Positions 26,158-35,172 of a stretch of 62,140 bases of DNA are shown here, piece by piece; position 1 is the stretch's first letter, and every line of letters starts with the position of its first letter. This DNA is from Ochrovirga pacifica (GTDB taxonomy: Bacteria > Bacteroidota > Bacteroidia > Flavobacteriales > Flavobacteriaceae). The DNA is taken from positions 1 to 62,140 of the forward strand of contig NZ_AFPK01000070.1 in assembly GCF_000220525.1 (NCBI RefSeq). The letters are read 5' to 3'. The position numbers and the translations under genes were made by a program. The notes below the pieces were generated by a model, which was given only the letters and a program-made list of their open reading frames with translations, had not been told where the DNA came from and ran no database searches.

Positions 26158-28527
26158 CTATTTTCTGAATATCTTTTTGAACCAGTTTTGATGATCATTT
26201 TCTTTTGGATATCCGTAGCCACCGTATCCGTATCCGTATCCTCGGGTATAATCTAATGCATTGAGTAGCATTGCCATGTTAGGCAAACGTTTTTCTTCGT
26301 ACATTCTTTGCGGCACCTCTAAGAAACGTTTGTCTAAATATCCTGCCCTAGCAGTATACAATACCATGTCTGCAAAATGGCTAATCATTAAGGTATCTGT
26401 AACCAAATTCACTGGGGCTGTGTCTACTACAATGTAATCAAACTGTTCTTGTAATTTTTGAAACATTTCTCCTGTTCTTTCACTCAACAACAATTCTGCT
26501 GGGTTGGGTGGTACGACTCCGGAACTTAAGATATATAAATTTTGAAATCCTTCTAAAGGGTGAATCAACTCTTCTATTTCTATCGTTTTATCTACCAAAT
26601 AGTTGGTGACTCCATTTCGGTTTGGCAAGCCCAAATACTGTGTTACTTTTGGTGCCCTTAAGTCCATCCCTACAATCACCACTTTTTTATTTGTTAATGC
26701 AATGGCTGCTGCTGTATTTACTGCGACAAAGGTTTTTCCTTCTCCTGAGATGGTTGACGTCACAAAAATACTTTTACACGGCTTCTGAACCTGAGTCATC
26801 ATAAAATCTAAATTGGTTCTTAGCAACCTAAAAGCTTCTGCAACACTGGTTCTACTCCCTTTTTGAATTACAATTTTCTCACCTGTTTTGTCTAAGGGAA
26901 TATCTCCTACATAAGGAGCATTGATCACTTGTTCTAATTCTTTTTTTGTTTTTAGTTTGGTATCTAATAGATCTTTTCCGTAGATAACGCCAATAGGAAT
27001 AGCCAAACCTATTAACAATCCTGCGAACAAAATAACTTTCTTTTTTGGAGCAACAGGCAAATTAACCGTATAAGCTCTATCTATTACTTTAGAGTTAGAC
27101 ACTGTTACAGCCATCGATATCTCATTCTCTTCTTTCTTTTGTAACAAATATGAGTATAGCTCTGCAATAATCTCCTGCTTTCTTAAAATACCTCTGTACT
27201 CTCTCTCTTGTTTTGGTAAATTGGATATTCTGCTTTTATAATTCTCCTCTACTCCCTCTAAAGAATTCAGTGCTATTTTTAATTGTTTTTTAGTATTTAC
27301 TAATGATTGTTTGATGTTTAAGATTGCATTTTTAAGCTCTTGGTCTAGGTTTAAAACTACGGGGTTGGATGCTGAAGAAGCCCTAAGAATACGATTACGT
27401 TCCACTAACATCTGATTGTAATTTTGTACTGCAACACTTAATTGAGGGGCCTCAGAAATCCCTATGCTAGCAGGTAATAGTTGAAAATCTAAATCGTTAG
27501 TCTCAATATCTTCAACCATAAACTCTATCAAACGTAACTCTGTTTTTTTCTTAAAAATTTCTTGCTCATTGTTGGATTTTGTATCTACGAAAAGTTTTGA
27601 CTGCATAGAAATGTCGGCAATTTCTTTGTCTTTTTTAAACATTTCTTCTAAACGATCTACCTCATCTAACTCGGATTTTACTACCTCTAATCGTTTGGTT
27701 ATAAACTGATCCGTTTTATTCCCTACTATATTTTGATCGTCTATAGAAATTTGATTGTATAAATCTATCAATGTATTTAGAACATCTTGTGCTTTGGCTT
27801 TTACAGGATGCTCTAGTTCTAGCAAAATAATATTTGAATATTTGTCTGCATAGTTTAACGAAACTTGGTTTTTGTACTGCTCTGCCACAGACACTATATT
27901 CCTAAACTTAATTTGATACTCTTGCCCTTTAGGCATGTCCGTTGGGGTTGATTTTGGAGTAATTAACAATTCATGTTTTCCTAACATGATTTTTTCTCCA
28001 AATTTTGCGTTATAAACTTTATCTACATCTTCTACTTGATACTGATAAGAAAATTCATCAAGCCAAGTAAAATTAACAATTGTATCTAGTTGATAGAAAG
28101 CTTCTTTATCAGATAGTACTTGAATATGCATTGGAGCTTTATCATACAACTCTTTTACTTGTAGTGCTTGTTTTTGATACACCTCAATGTTAAGTTCATT
28201 TTTTTTTGCACAGGCTAATGCCAAATAACGTGATCTTAATATTTCTATCTCATCAAAAATATTACTTGTTGCACCTACTCCAAGCGCAGATAAATCTTGA
28301 AACGCTTTTAGATCAGTACTTGCACCACCATCTTCCTTAATTAACAAAGAGGCTTTGGTTACGTATATATTTGGAGTTGATTTGATAAATAAAACACTTG
28401 CAGACAACAACACAACTACAGAAAATAAAATCCATTTCCAATGGATAAGGTATTTCTCTACTTCTGTTCTTATGTTGATTGATTCACTGTTTACACTATT
28501 TGTGGACATATGTCTTGTTTCGTTCAT
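26158..28527 (-). CDS. wzc: Wzc-like polysaccharide co-polymerase / tyrosine autokinase (module B)
   Basis: A 789-residue paralogue of the module A Wzc. It has an N-terminal Wzz domain with a membrane helix (WILFSVVVLLSASVLFI), a long coiled region and a second helix (KKVILFAGLLIGLAIPIGVI). The BY-kinase domain shows Walker A STISGEGKT, Walker A' VVIVGMDLRAP and Walker B DYIVVDTAP. The C-terminal tail is Tyr/Gly-rich (six Tyr within RGYGYGYGGYGY and the residues just before it), then Lys-rich. It should control chain length and export of the module B polysaccharide. It starts 1 nt after the wza stop. Confidence 0.95.
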   Translation of the reverse strand: MNETRHMSTNSVNSESINIRTEVEKYLIHWKWILFSVVVLLSASVLFIKSTPNIYVTKASLLIKEDGGASTDLKAFQDLSALGVGATSNIFDEIEILRSRYLALACAKKNELNIEVYQKQALQVKELYDKAPMHIQVLSDKEAFYQLDTIVNFTWLDEFSYQYQVEDVDKVYNAKFGEKIMLGKHELLITPKSTPTDMPKGQEYQIKFRNIVSVAEQYKNQVSLNYADKYSNIILLELEHPVKAKAQDVLNTLIDLYNQISIDDQNIVGNKTDQFITKRLEVVKSELDEVDRLEEMFKKDKEIADISMQSKLFVDTKSNNEQEIFKKKTELRLIEFMVEDIETNDLDFQLLPASIGISEAPQLSVAVQNYNQMLVERNRILRASSASNPVVLNLDQELKNAILNIKQSLVNTKKQLKIALNSLEGVEENYKSRISNLPKQEREYRGILRKQEIIAELYSYLLQKKEENEISMAVTVSNSKVIDRAYTVNLPVAPKKKVILFAGLLIGLAIPIGVIYGKDLLDTKLKTKKELEQVINAPYVGDIPLDKTGEKIVIQKGSRTSVAEAFRLLRTNLDFMMTQVQKPCKSIFVTSTISGEGKTFVAVNTAAAIALTNKKVVIVGMDLRAPKVTQYLGLPNRNGVTNYLVDKTIEIEELIHPLEGFQNLYILSSGVVPPNPAELLLSERTGEMFQKLQEQFDYIVVDTAPVNLVTDTLMISHFADMVLYTARAGYLDKRFLEVPQRMYEEKRLPNMAMLLNALDYTRGYGYGYGGYGYPKENDHQNWFKKIFRK

Positions 28528-28528
28528 G

Positions 28529-29314
28529 TTACCTTGTTAAAAGAGAGATGACTGTAATAATTAAACCCGTTGCAGAAATGATGTACGAGGCTGTAGGTGA
28601 ACTTGCTGATGCATTTACTTTAGGCTTGTTAGGCGTTACATATAAAACATCATTTTGTTTTAAGTAGTAGTAGGGGGAATTAAAAATATCTTTGCTTCGA
28701 ATATCTAACTCATAATATGTTAAATTTCCATCCTCTTCTCTAATTAACTTGATTTCATTTCTTTTTCCATATATGGTTAGGTCTCCTGCTAAGCCTAATG
28801 CTTGTAATACATTTATTTTTTCTCTATTGATGATAAACTCTCCAGGCTTTTGCACTTCTCCTAAAACAGAAATTCTAAAATTCACTAACTGTACCGTTAC
28901 TTTTGCATCGGGTAAAAAAGGTTTTAATTTTTTTTCGATAAAAGCTTCTAGTTCAATGCGAGATTTACCAGCAACTTTTAATTTTCCTAATTGTGGGAAA
29001 CTAATTTCACCATTGCTGTCTATTAAATAAGACTGCATTTGTTGCTGCCCATTGGTTGTAGCACTTCCTAGATTGAATGCGGTGGCAAATAAATTGTATG
29101 GGCTTGCGGCTTCTGGGTTGATAGATGAAACCGTGATTGTTAAACGATCATCAACTTTGTATTTTAACATTTCAAATACATTTTCTTGACTAATCGTATC
29201 CATTTGTTCATTCCCCTGAAGGTATATAATGTCTTTTCTTGAAGCACAAGAGCATACAAACACAGCTATTATTACTAAAACACTTTTTTTAACCCTTCTT
29301 CTACTAAACTTCAT
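28529..29314 (-). CDS. wza: Polysaccharide export lipoprotein, Wza family (module B)
   Basis: A 261-residue outer-membrane export lipoprotein. The chosen ATG at 29314 gives a normal signal peptide: basic MKFSRRRVKK, hydrophobic SVLVIIAVFV and a lipobox ending at Cys23. An ATG at 29344 would overlap the upstream stop and lengthen the n-region. Poly_export (LKYKVDDRLTITVSSINPEA) and SLBB segments (ISVLGEVQKPGEFII) follow. The C-terminal helix ends ITVISLLTR. It parallels the module A copy at 7638-8429. Confidence 0.92.
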   Translation of the reverse strand: MKFSRRRVKKSVLVIIAVFVCSCASRKDIIYLQGNEQMDTISQENVFEMLKYKVDDRLTITVSSINPEAASPYNLFATAFNLGSATTNGQQQMQSYLIDSNGEISFPQLGKLKVAGKSRIELEAFIEKKLKPFLPDAKVTVQLVNFRISVLGEVQKPGEFIINREKINVLQALGLAGDLTIYGKRNEIKLIREEDGNLTYYELDIRSKDIFNSPYYYLKQNDVLYVTPNKPKVNASASSPTASYIISATGLIITVISLLTR

Positions 29315-29333
29315 TCGTTTTTGTTTTGTTTGT

Positions 29334-30728
29334 TTAAAAAGCATTTTCGTCTTGTTTAAAGAACATAGACCATGCTGTGATAAAAATAATTTTTAAATCT
29401 AAGATAAAACTCCAGTTTTCAATGTACCAAATATCTGCTTCTGCACGATTGGCCATGTCTCTTACAAATTTGGTTTCTCCTCGGAATCCGTTGATTTGTG
29501 CCCAACCCGTTACCCCAGGCTTTGCAAAGTGACGTACCATAAATTTGTCTACCAACACACGGTATTCTTCAGTGTGTTTTAGCATATGAGGTCTTGGCCC
29601 TACCAAAGACATGTGGTTCATCAATACATTTAAAATTTGTGGCAATTCATCTATGCTGGTTTTACGCATAATAGCACCAAATTTGGTTATACGTTTGTCG
29701 TTTCTAGTAGCTTGTTTGGAGTCGCTATCATTGTTGACCGTCATGCTTCTAAACTTTAAGCATTTGAACGATTTTCCATCTTGCCCTGTACGCTCTTGTG
29801 CAAAAAACACAGGTCCTTTGCTCGTCAGTTTGATGATTATCGCGATGATTGGAAACAACCATGAGAAGATGAAAAGCACAATGAATGAAGAAAATACGAT
29901 ATCAAAAATTCTTTTGATGGCTCTGTTAGACAAACTCTGCAAAGGCTCTTTTCGTAATTTCATAACTGGCACATTGCGGACATAATCTATGGTAAAGGCT
30001 TGTGACAAGTATTCCGAGAATTCAGGAATGATACGTACTCTGACCAACGAATTGTCTGCATATTCAAACAAATCGTTGATGAGCTTGCTTTGTGTATAAG
30101 GTAAAGAAATAATGATTTCGTCAGCTTTATTTTGTTCTAAATATGCGATGATTTCATTTAATTTTCCTTTGTAATATTTCTGAATCACTTCAGAATTGAT
30201 TGTAGCATCCGTAAACAAGCCTAAAATCTGAAATCCATAATTTGGATTTACATACACCTCCCTGATTAACTTTTCGATGTTGGCATTCATTCCTATCAAC
30301 ACAATACGACTTTGCTTATTTCCTCTTCTACGAATGTACTTTAGCCAAGAAACAAATAGGGTTCTAGAAAGTAACACTAATAGAGTAAAAATTAACACCG
30401 TTATTAGCACAAAGGCTCTGGAAAACTTGTAGTCTGTTCCAATAAAAATAAGACCTGCACTTATAAAAGCAAAAAAACCAATAGCTATTAAATTTTTAGA
30501 CAGCACTTTGTGTAATTGTACAATTCTAGGAACATCGTACAAACCTCTTTTAAGACCGATTATAGACCATAAAATTACCCAACCTAAAATAAGGCTATTG
30601 TACAATACTTTGTCTGGAATCTCCCAATCGAATACAGTTTCTTTCGCAGTAAAAAATGCTATTAACAACAACAAAATGTCAACCGACAAATTGGTGATAG
30701 AGATGGCTTTGTTTTTATTTTGGAACAT
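29334..30728 (-). CDS. Undecaprenyl-phosphate sugar-phosphate transferase (WcaJ/WbaP type)
   Basis: This initiating enzyme would transfer a hexose 1-phosphate to undecaprenyl phosphate. The 464 residues from ATG 30728 give four N-terminal membrane helices, a CoA_binding_3-like Rossmann region (RIVLIGMNANIEKLI), a further helix, and the bacterial sugar transferase domain. That domain has GPVFFAQERTGQDGKSFKCL, KFRSM, RKTSIDELPQ and SLVGPRPHM. An ATG 16 codons earlier would lie upstream of a candidate promoter at 30750, so I prefer the later start. It heads the WcaJ-Wza-Wzc end of module B and is the only initiating transferase of this type in the window. Confidence 0.92.
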   Translation of the reverse strand: MFQNKNKAISITNLSVDILLLLIAFFTAKETVFDWEIPDKVLYNSLILGWVILWSIIGLKRGLYDVPRIVQLHKVLSKNLIAIGFFAFISAGLIFIGTDYKFSRAFVLITVLIFTLLVLLSRTLFVSWLKYIRRRGNKQSRIVLIGMNANIEKLIREVYVNPNYGFQILGLFTDATINSEVIQKYYKGKLNEIIAYLEQNKADEIIISLPYTQSKLINDLFEYADNSLVRVRIIPEFSEYLSQAFTIDYVRNVPVMKLRKEPLQSLSNRAIKRIFDIVFSSFIVLFIFSWLFPIIAIIIKLTSKGPVFFAQERTGQDGKSFKCLKFRSMTVNNDSDSKQATRNDKRITKFGAIMRKTSIDELPQILNVLMNHMSLVGPRPHMLKHTEEYRVLVDKFMVRHFAKPGVTGWAQINGFRGETKFVRDMANRAEADIWYIENWSFILDLKIIFITAWSMFFKQDENAF

Positions 30729-30749
30729 TTTGTTTCTCTTTTTTGTAAA

Positions 30750-30777
30750 CAAACATATTGAATTTTCTTTATTCAAA
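30750..30777 (-). promoter_or_regulatory. Candidate internal promoter before the sugar-phosphate transferase
   Basis: On the minus strand TTTG (30774-30777), 16 nt, then TATGTTTG (30750-30757). The boxes fit the Bacteroidota consensus, but the spacing is three nt short. It lies in an 80-bp gap, one of the larger ones in module B. Confidence 0.4.
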
Positions 30778-30808
30778 TGTTAATTTTTCTCAAATTCTCT
30801 AACCTCTT

Positions 30809-31573
30809 TTATAATTTATACTTTTTAAATTTGGGTTTGATATACTGTGGAATCTTTCTTACTATTTTACACAGCAATGTGATGCTGCCCCATAATTTGT
30901 GTTTTCTAATAATCTCTAAATCTTCGGTAGATTTTTTCTTTTGCAATTTTGCTGTGGTACTCTTACCTCCTAAACGCATTAATACCATAATGTGAGGTAT
31001 GTGTACTTTCTTTAAACTTTTGTCTTTAAACCAACGAAGACAACAATCGTAATCTCCTGCAATATGATAGGATTCATCATACAGACCATGTTTTTGATAC
31101 ACTTCTTTTTTCACAAAAATAGTGGTATGTAAAGGCATCCAACCCAAATTTAAATTGGAATTTAGATACTCTTTACCCTTATAAACCCTTTTTACTTTTT
31201 TTACGTTGTCTCTTTCTACATACATTCCATCTGCATAAACAACATCGGCTTGCTCTTCTACAAAGGTTTTGGCATATCTTTCTATGGTATCATTTGCGTA
31301 AAACAAATCATCCGAATGCAATACTCCTATCACTTCTCCTGTTGCCATTTTTATTCCTTTATTTAAGGCACTATACAAACCATTATCTGGCTCAGAAATG
31401 TAGGTCGTTATTTTATCTTTATTCTCTTCTATAATTTCTTGAGTTCCATCTACGGATCCCCCATCAATTACCAAATACTCTATATTTTTATAGGTTTGGT
31501 TGTGTACAGAATCTATACAACTTTGTATTGATTCTTTGTTGTTATACACAATGGTAATAATTGACACCTTCAT
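30809..31573 (-). CDS. Glycosyltransferase family 2 (WcaA-like)
   Basis: A 254-residue GT2 enzyme beginning MKVSIITIVYNNKESIQSCI. It has LVIDGGSVDGT for nucleotide binding, VLHSDDLFYAND as the DxD region and HIAGDYDCCLRWF as the catalytic-base segment. This type often acts early in assembly of colanic-acid-like repeat units. The substrate cannot be fixed. It lies between another GT2 gene (8-nt gap) and the initiating transferase. Confidence 0.9.
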   Translation of the reverse strand: MKVSIITIVYNNKESIQSCIDSVHNQTYKNIEYLVIDGGSVDGTQEIIEENKDKITTYISEPDNGLYSALNKGIKMATGEVIGVLHSDDLFYANDTIERYAKTFVEEQADVVYADGMYVERDNVKKVKRVYKGKEYLNSNLNLGWMPLHTTIFVKKEVYQKHGLYDESYHIAGDYDCCLRWFKDKSLKKVHIPHIMVLMRLGGKSTTAKLQKKKSTEDLEIIRKHKLWGSITLLCKIVRKIPQYIKPKFKKYKL

Positions 31574-31581
31574 TTGCTCTT

Positions 31582-32466
31582 TTATTTTATTTGGAACTCT
31601 TTTTTAATATGCTCCTTTATTTTGTCTTGATTCCCTTGGTATTTCAACTTCAATTCATAGATTTTAGCATCGACTAAAAAACGATACCAAAAGCCTTGCA
31701 ATACATGCCATACAAACCCCGAGGTACCATCTAAGAACCCCATCCTAATTATATATCTGTATAGAAAATTCATTATCGGTCGCAAAAATAGTGGAAAATT
31801 GATATAGGCCAACTTTAAAAATCGTTTTCTCTCAGCTTCTGTACCCCAAAACTTTGGACTTACACTTTCTTTTTTTGTCTGTTCCCAAAAAAAATCAGCA
31901 ACTTCTCGCTCTGCATATTTATTATGCTTATCTATCCACCATTTTAGAGAGTTTAAATTTTTATCAACTAAAACAATATCTGACTCCACAACATTACCCA
32001 TAACTATAATGTGTTCATCCATCCATCTTTCTTCACATCTTCCATTTCCATTTCTAAAAATTCTTAAATTAAACTTTGGAAACCATCCTCCATGCAATAA
32101 TTCTTTTTCTAAAAAAACTATCTTCCTTTTAATTAATATTCCGTCAGTTTCAGACGCTAATTTTGATAAAAATGATTTTATTGATTTTTGTGACTCTAAA
32201 TACTCATCTGCATCAATTCTTAAAATCCATTCTGATTTAATCTCACAATGATCCAATGCCCAATTGAATTGTATTGCTTGATTTACAAAAGGATTTTGAT
32301 AGATTAATGCGCCATTTTCCTCTGCAATAGCAACGGTTTTATCCTTACTAAAAGAATCTACTACGATGATTGTATCCACATCTTTTTTTAACGAATCTAT
32401 ACAACGTTTGATGTGTATCTCTTCATTGTAAGTAAGGATAATGGCCGTGATGGTTGGTGTGTTCAT
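31582..32466 (-). CDS. Glycosyltransferase family 2 (WaaE/KdtX-like)
   Basis: A 294-residue GT2 enzyme. It has AIILTYNEEIHIKRCIDSL, VDSFSKDKT, LRIDADEYLE as the metal-binding region and ERWMDEHI in the second half. This is the pattern of the WaaE/KdtX-like group of lipid-linked glycan glycosyltransferases. The donor is unknown. It starts 4 nt after the acetyltransferase stop. Confidence 0.9.
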   Translation of the reverse strand: MNTPTITAIILTYNEEIHIKRCIDSLKKDVDTIIVVDSFSKDKTVAIAEENGALIYQNPFVNQAIQFNWALDHCEIKSEWILRIDADEYLESQKSIKSFLSKLASETDGILIKRKIVFLEKELLHGGWFPKFNLRIFRNGNGRCEERWMDEHIIVMGNVVESDIVLVDKNLNSLKWWIDKHNKYAEREVADFFWEQTKKESVSPKFWGTEAERKRFLKLAYINFPLFLRPIMNFLYRYIIRMGFLDGTSGFVWHVLQGFWYRFLVDAKIYELKLKYQGNQDKIKEHIKKEFQIK

Positions 32467-32470
32467 ACTG

Positions 32471-33019
32471 CTATTTTAATTCTCTCTTTTTTATAAATTT
32501 AGCTGGATTTCCTCCAACCACAGTCCAAGCAGCCACGTCTTTAAAAACGGCTGCTCGAGCTCCTACTACAGCACCTTCTCCAACAGTTACCCCTGGTCCG
32601 ATAAATGCATCTGCTGCTATCCAAGACTTTTCTTGTATTACAATAGGCTGAACTAATAACTCGTGGTTTTTACTTGTAAAATCATGTGTTGAAGCACACA
32701 AATAACTTTTTTGGGAAACGGTGACATTCTTCCCAATGGTGATAAAACCTTGATTGTAACAATCCACCCCGGGTCCTAAACATGCATAGTCTCCCATTTT
32801 TAGATTCCACGGTGCCCATATTTTTACTGAAGAGTTCACCATAGCTTTCCAGCTAACATCCGCTCCAAACACACGCAATACAAAAACTCTCCATTTTTTA
32901 AAAAATCTCAACTTAAATGGTCTAAATAGAAAAGTACAAACAAGCAACCACAAAATCCGTTTCAGCTTATTCTTTGCTGAAAATTTATGTCTCGTCGAGG
33001 AATTGTTAATCTTAGTCAT
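32471..33019 (-). CDS. WcaF-like colanic-acid-type acetyltransferase
   Basis: A 182-residue LbH acetyltransferase of the WcaF type. It has a basic, hydrophobic N-terminus (RILWLLVCTFLFRPFKLRFF) and then VFGADVSWKAMVNSSVKIWA. The hexapeptides end EGAVVGARAAVFKDVAAWTVV, then GGNPAKFIKKRE. It should O-acetylate the module B repeat unit using acetyl-CoA, with the amphipathic N-terminus bringing it to the membrane. It lies between a pyruvyl transferase and a GT2 gene. Confidence 0.9.
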   Translation of the reverse strand: MTKINNSSTRHKFSAKNKLKRILWLLVCTFLFRPFKLRFFKKWRVFVLRVFGADVSWKAMVNSSVKIWAPWNLKMGDYACLGPGVDCYNQGFITIGKNVTVSQKSYLCASTHDFTSKNHELLVQPIVIQEKSWIAADAFIGPGVTVGEGAVVGARAAVFKDVAAWTVVGGNPAKFIKKRELK

Positions 33020-33031
33020 TGCATTATGGGT

Positions 33032-34168
33032 TTAGTTTGAAATCGCATTTGTTAAAAAATTTATCGATTTAGCCCTTTCTTCTTCCAACTTATTATTAGC
33101 ATATGTAAAATCAATAGTTAAATCTGACTTTAAAAACTTATCATTTTCTTTTATCAACCTATGTTCTAATTTCATCATTCGCAATAAATTTTCTTGTCTA
33201 GCATTATTAGATTTCTTAGCTGGAGCTATGGTATAAAAAGGAACGTTGAAGAGTAAAGAAAATACTGAGCCATGAAATGAGTTTGTCAAAACAAAAGAGG
33301 CACTTTCGTACAAACCTAGAAATTCAGCTGGTCCGGCATCAACAATATTCAGAATACTTTTATCTTTTTCAACATTGATGTTATTAAAACATAGCCTTAT
33401 AATTTTATAACCTGTTTGTTTTTGAATTTCTAATGCTAAATTTGTGATGTAAGGTGAATATGTTAATATATACATTAAAATATACGGCTCTTCAGAGTGA
33501 TACGGCACCATTTTTTGCGCCCATTCTTCTTTAGTCAACAACATGGTAGGATCCACTACTTGAGTTGCCTCTCTACCTGTTATCTCTTTTATCAAATTCA
33601 CACCAGAAGCTTCTCTACACGAAATGATGTCTAGATTTGAAAAGCATTTTTTATAGATGGGATAGAAAGAAGGATTAAGACTTCCTACTCCAAAACTGGA
33701 AGCAAAAGATATTCTTTTTTTATCCTCAGGAGCAAAAGCTAAAAAATAAGGTTCTATAGAGGTGCGTGTATTTGGATTCCACACCTGATCACTACCTACC
33801 ACATACACATCATAATCTAATTTTGCATTGTACAAGGCTGAAATACTTTTATATGGTTTTGAAATTTTTGTGTGGTCTGCATGAAATTTTTCAAACCTTT
33901 GTTTTCTAATTTTGGTATTCTTAGGGTGGGTAAAACGGTTGTATGTATCTATCCACTTGAGAATGATTCCTTTTAAATTTGTTATAAAATCTATTTCAAC
34001 AATAGGCTTTGATTTTTGCTCAGGTACATAGTCTTTGTGCTTAAAATATAAGTAATTGATAATCTCACTGTCATAACCTAACGATCTTAATTTCATATCT
34101 AAAGCAGATGCTTGAAGTTCAGCACCGTAATTATTTACATTTAAAATGGTTATAATTCCTATTTTCAT
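33032..34168 (-). CDS. Polysaccharide pyruvyl transferase family protein
   Basis: A 378-residue full-length member of the family. It has MKIGIITILNVNNYGAELQA at the N-terminus, then DVYVVGSDQVWNPNTRTSIE, ISFASSFGVG, SCREASGVNLI and the C-terminal ASFVLTNSFHGSVFSLLFNV. This subgroup is common in capsule and exopolysaccharide loci, often with a nitroreductase-like or Fe-S partner, as here with 34182-35165. It would add a pyruvate ketal in module B. Its C-terminal end is the best match in the window for the second half of the chimeric ORF at 21004. Confidence 0.9.
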   Translation of the reverse strand: MKIGIITILNVNNYGAELQASALDMKLRSLGYDSEIINYLYFKHKDYVPEQKSKPIVEIDFITNLKGIILKWIDTYNRFTHPKNTKIRKQRFEKFHADHTKISKPYKSISALYNAKLDYDVYVVGSDQVWNPNTRTSIEPYFLAFAPEDKKRISFASSFGVGSLNPSFYPIYKKCFSNLDIISCREASGVNLIKEITGREATQVVDPTMLLTKEEWAQKMVPYHSEEPYILMYILTYSPYITNLALEIQKQTGYKIIRLCFNNINVEKDKSILNIVDAGPAEFLGLYESASFVLTNSFHGSVFSLLFNVPFYTIAPAKKSNNARQENLLRMMKLEHRLIKENDKFLKSDLTIDFTYANNKLEEERAKSINFLTNAISN

Positions 34169-34181
34169 AATCGTTTTATTT

Positions 34182-35165
34182 TTATAAGAACGTACTTATT
34201 TCTTCTACTTTTTTTCTCGGTGATGAAGCTATTTTGAAAGAATCAGGAGTATCTCCTATACTAATTAGCATAATTAAAGATTCTGAGTCTTTAATATCAC
34301 CATATTTCCTCAATAGTTTGTCTTTTTTAAATGAATTACTGCAATTAAGAGGGCATGCAGCTATTTTGTAATAATGTAGTGCATACAATAAATTCATTGC
34401 CCAAATCCCACCATCTACAAACGCTTGATTTCTTTCAAATAAAGCATGCATAGCACCAAGTTCAGCAGTAACAACAATTACTTTGTTTGCTAAGTGACCA
34501 AACCCTCTATTCCCTGCTTGTGTTTTTAACAACTTTTGAACCACTTCCTTGTCTGAATATACATACACCCTAACAGATTGTCTGTTACAAACAGATGGTG
34601 CATTTCTGGCTAATTCTATTGCGCTGTATATTTTCTCCATTGGAACTTCTTTGTTAGAATAATTTCGAATACTTCTTCTTGAATTAGAAAACTCTTTAAA
34701 ATTTTCAAAAGAACTATTAAAATACTCATCTCTGGTAAGTACTTTTTGATGACTGGATGGAATATTTTCAAACTTATTTGACAAGACATCAATTTTTTCC
34801 AGTAAATCTCTGTCTAGAGCATACCCGTGCTCTTCATGGAATTGCTTATACTCAAAAATAGTAGAGATTGCATGACCAACTTGATCATCACAACACCCAT
34901 AAGTATCTATAAAATCATAACAATACGCTATTAAATTAAACAACTTGGACTTACCAAAACCCAACCTTGTCTCTGGCATTGTAAGGCCTTTTTCAATAAC
35001 ATGATAGTCTGCAACAATACGACCAAGCATTTTTTCTTTACTATTTAATCCCGTCACACCCGAGTAAGAAACATAACGCCACCAATCATTTAGATATACC
35101 GGTATTAATAGCAAATACATCACTTTTGGAAAATATTTGGGAATAATTACTTTTAAATTTATCAT
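34182..35165 (-). CDS. Nitroreductase-family protein in polysaccharide cluster
   Basis: A 327-residue protein whose second half is a nitroreductase-like flavoprotein domain. It has SRRSIRNYSNKEVPMEKIYS, LARNAPSVCNRQSVRVYVYS, VDGGIWAMNLLYALHY and LIMLISIGDTPDSF. The first 150 residues form a helical extension not found in classic nitroreductases. Association with pyruvyl transferases in polysaccharide loci is recurrent, but the reaction is not known to me. It lies 13 nt from the pyruvyl transferase gene, so the two are probably co-translated and may act on the same sugar. Confidence 0.8.
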   Translation of the reverse strand: MINLKVIIPKYFPKVMYLLLIPVYLNDWWRYVSYSGVTGLNSKEKMLGRIVADYHVIEKGLTMPETRLGFGKSKLFNLIAYCYDFIDTYGCCDDQVGHAISTIFEYKQFHEEHGYALDRDLLEKIDVLSNKFENIPSSHQKVLTRDEYFNSSFENFKEFSNSRRSIRNYSNKEVPMEKIYSAIELARNAPSVCNRQSVRVYVYSDKEVVQKLLKTQAGNRGFGHLANKVIVVTAELGAMHALFERNQAFVDGGIWAMNLLYALHYYKIAACPLNCSNSFKKDKLLRKYGDIKDSESLIMLISIGDTPDSFKIASSPRKKVEEISTFL

Positions 35166-35172
35166 TTCATTT

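Noticed and set aside
25854..26222. Minus-strand 122-codon frame with KIDHRPPKIDNR-like repeats
   Set aside because: It is the reverse translation of array 3 and overlaps the 3' end of wzc out of frame.
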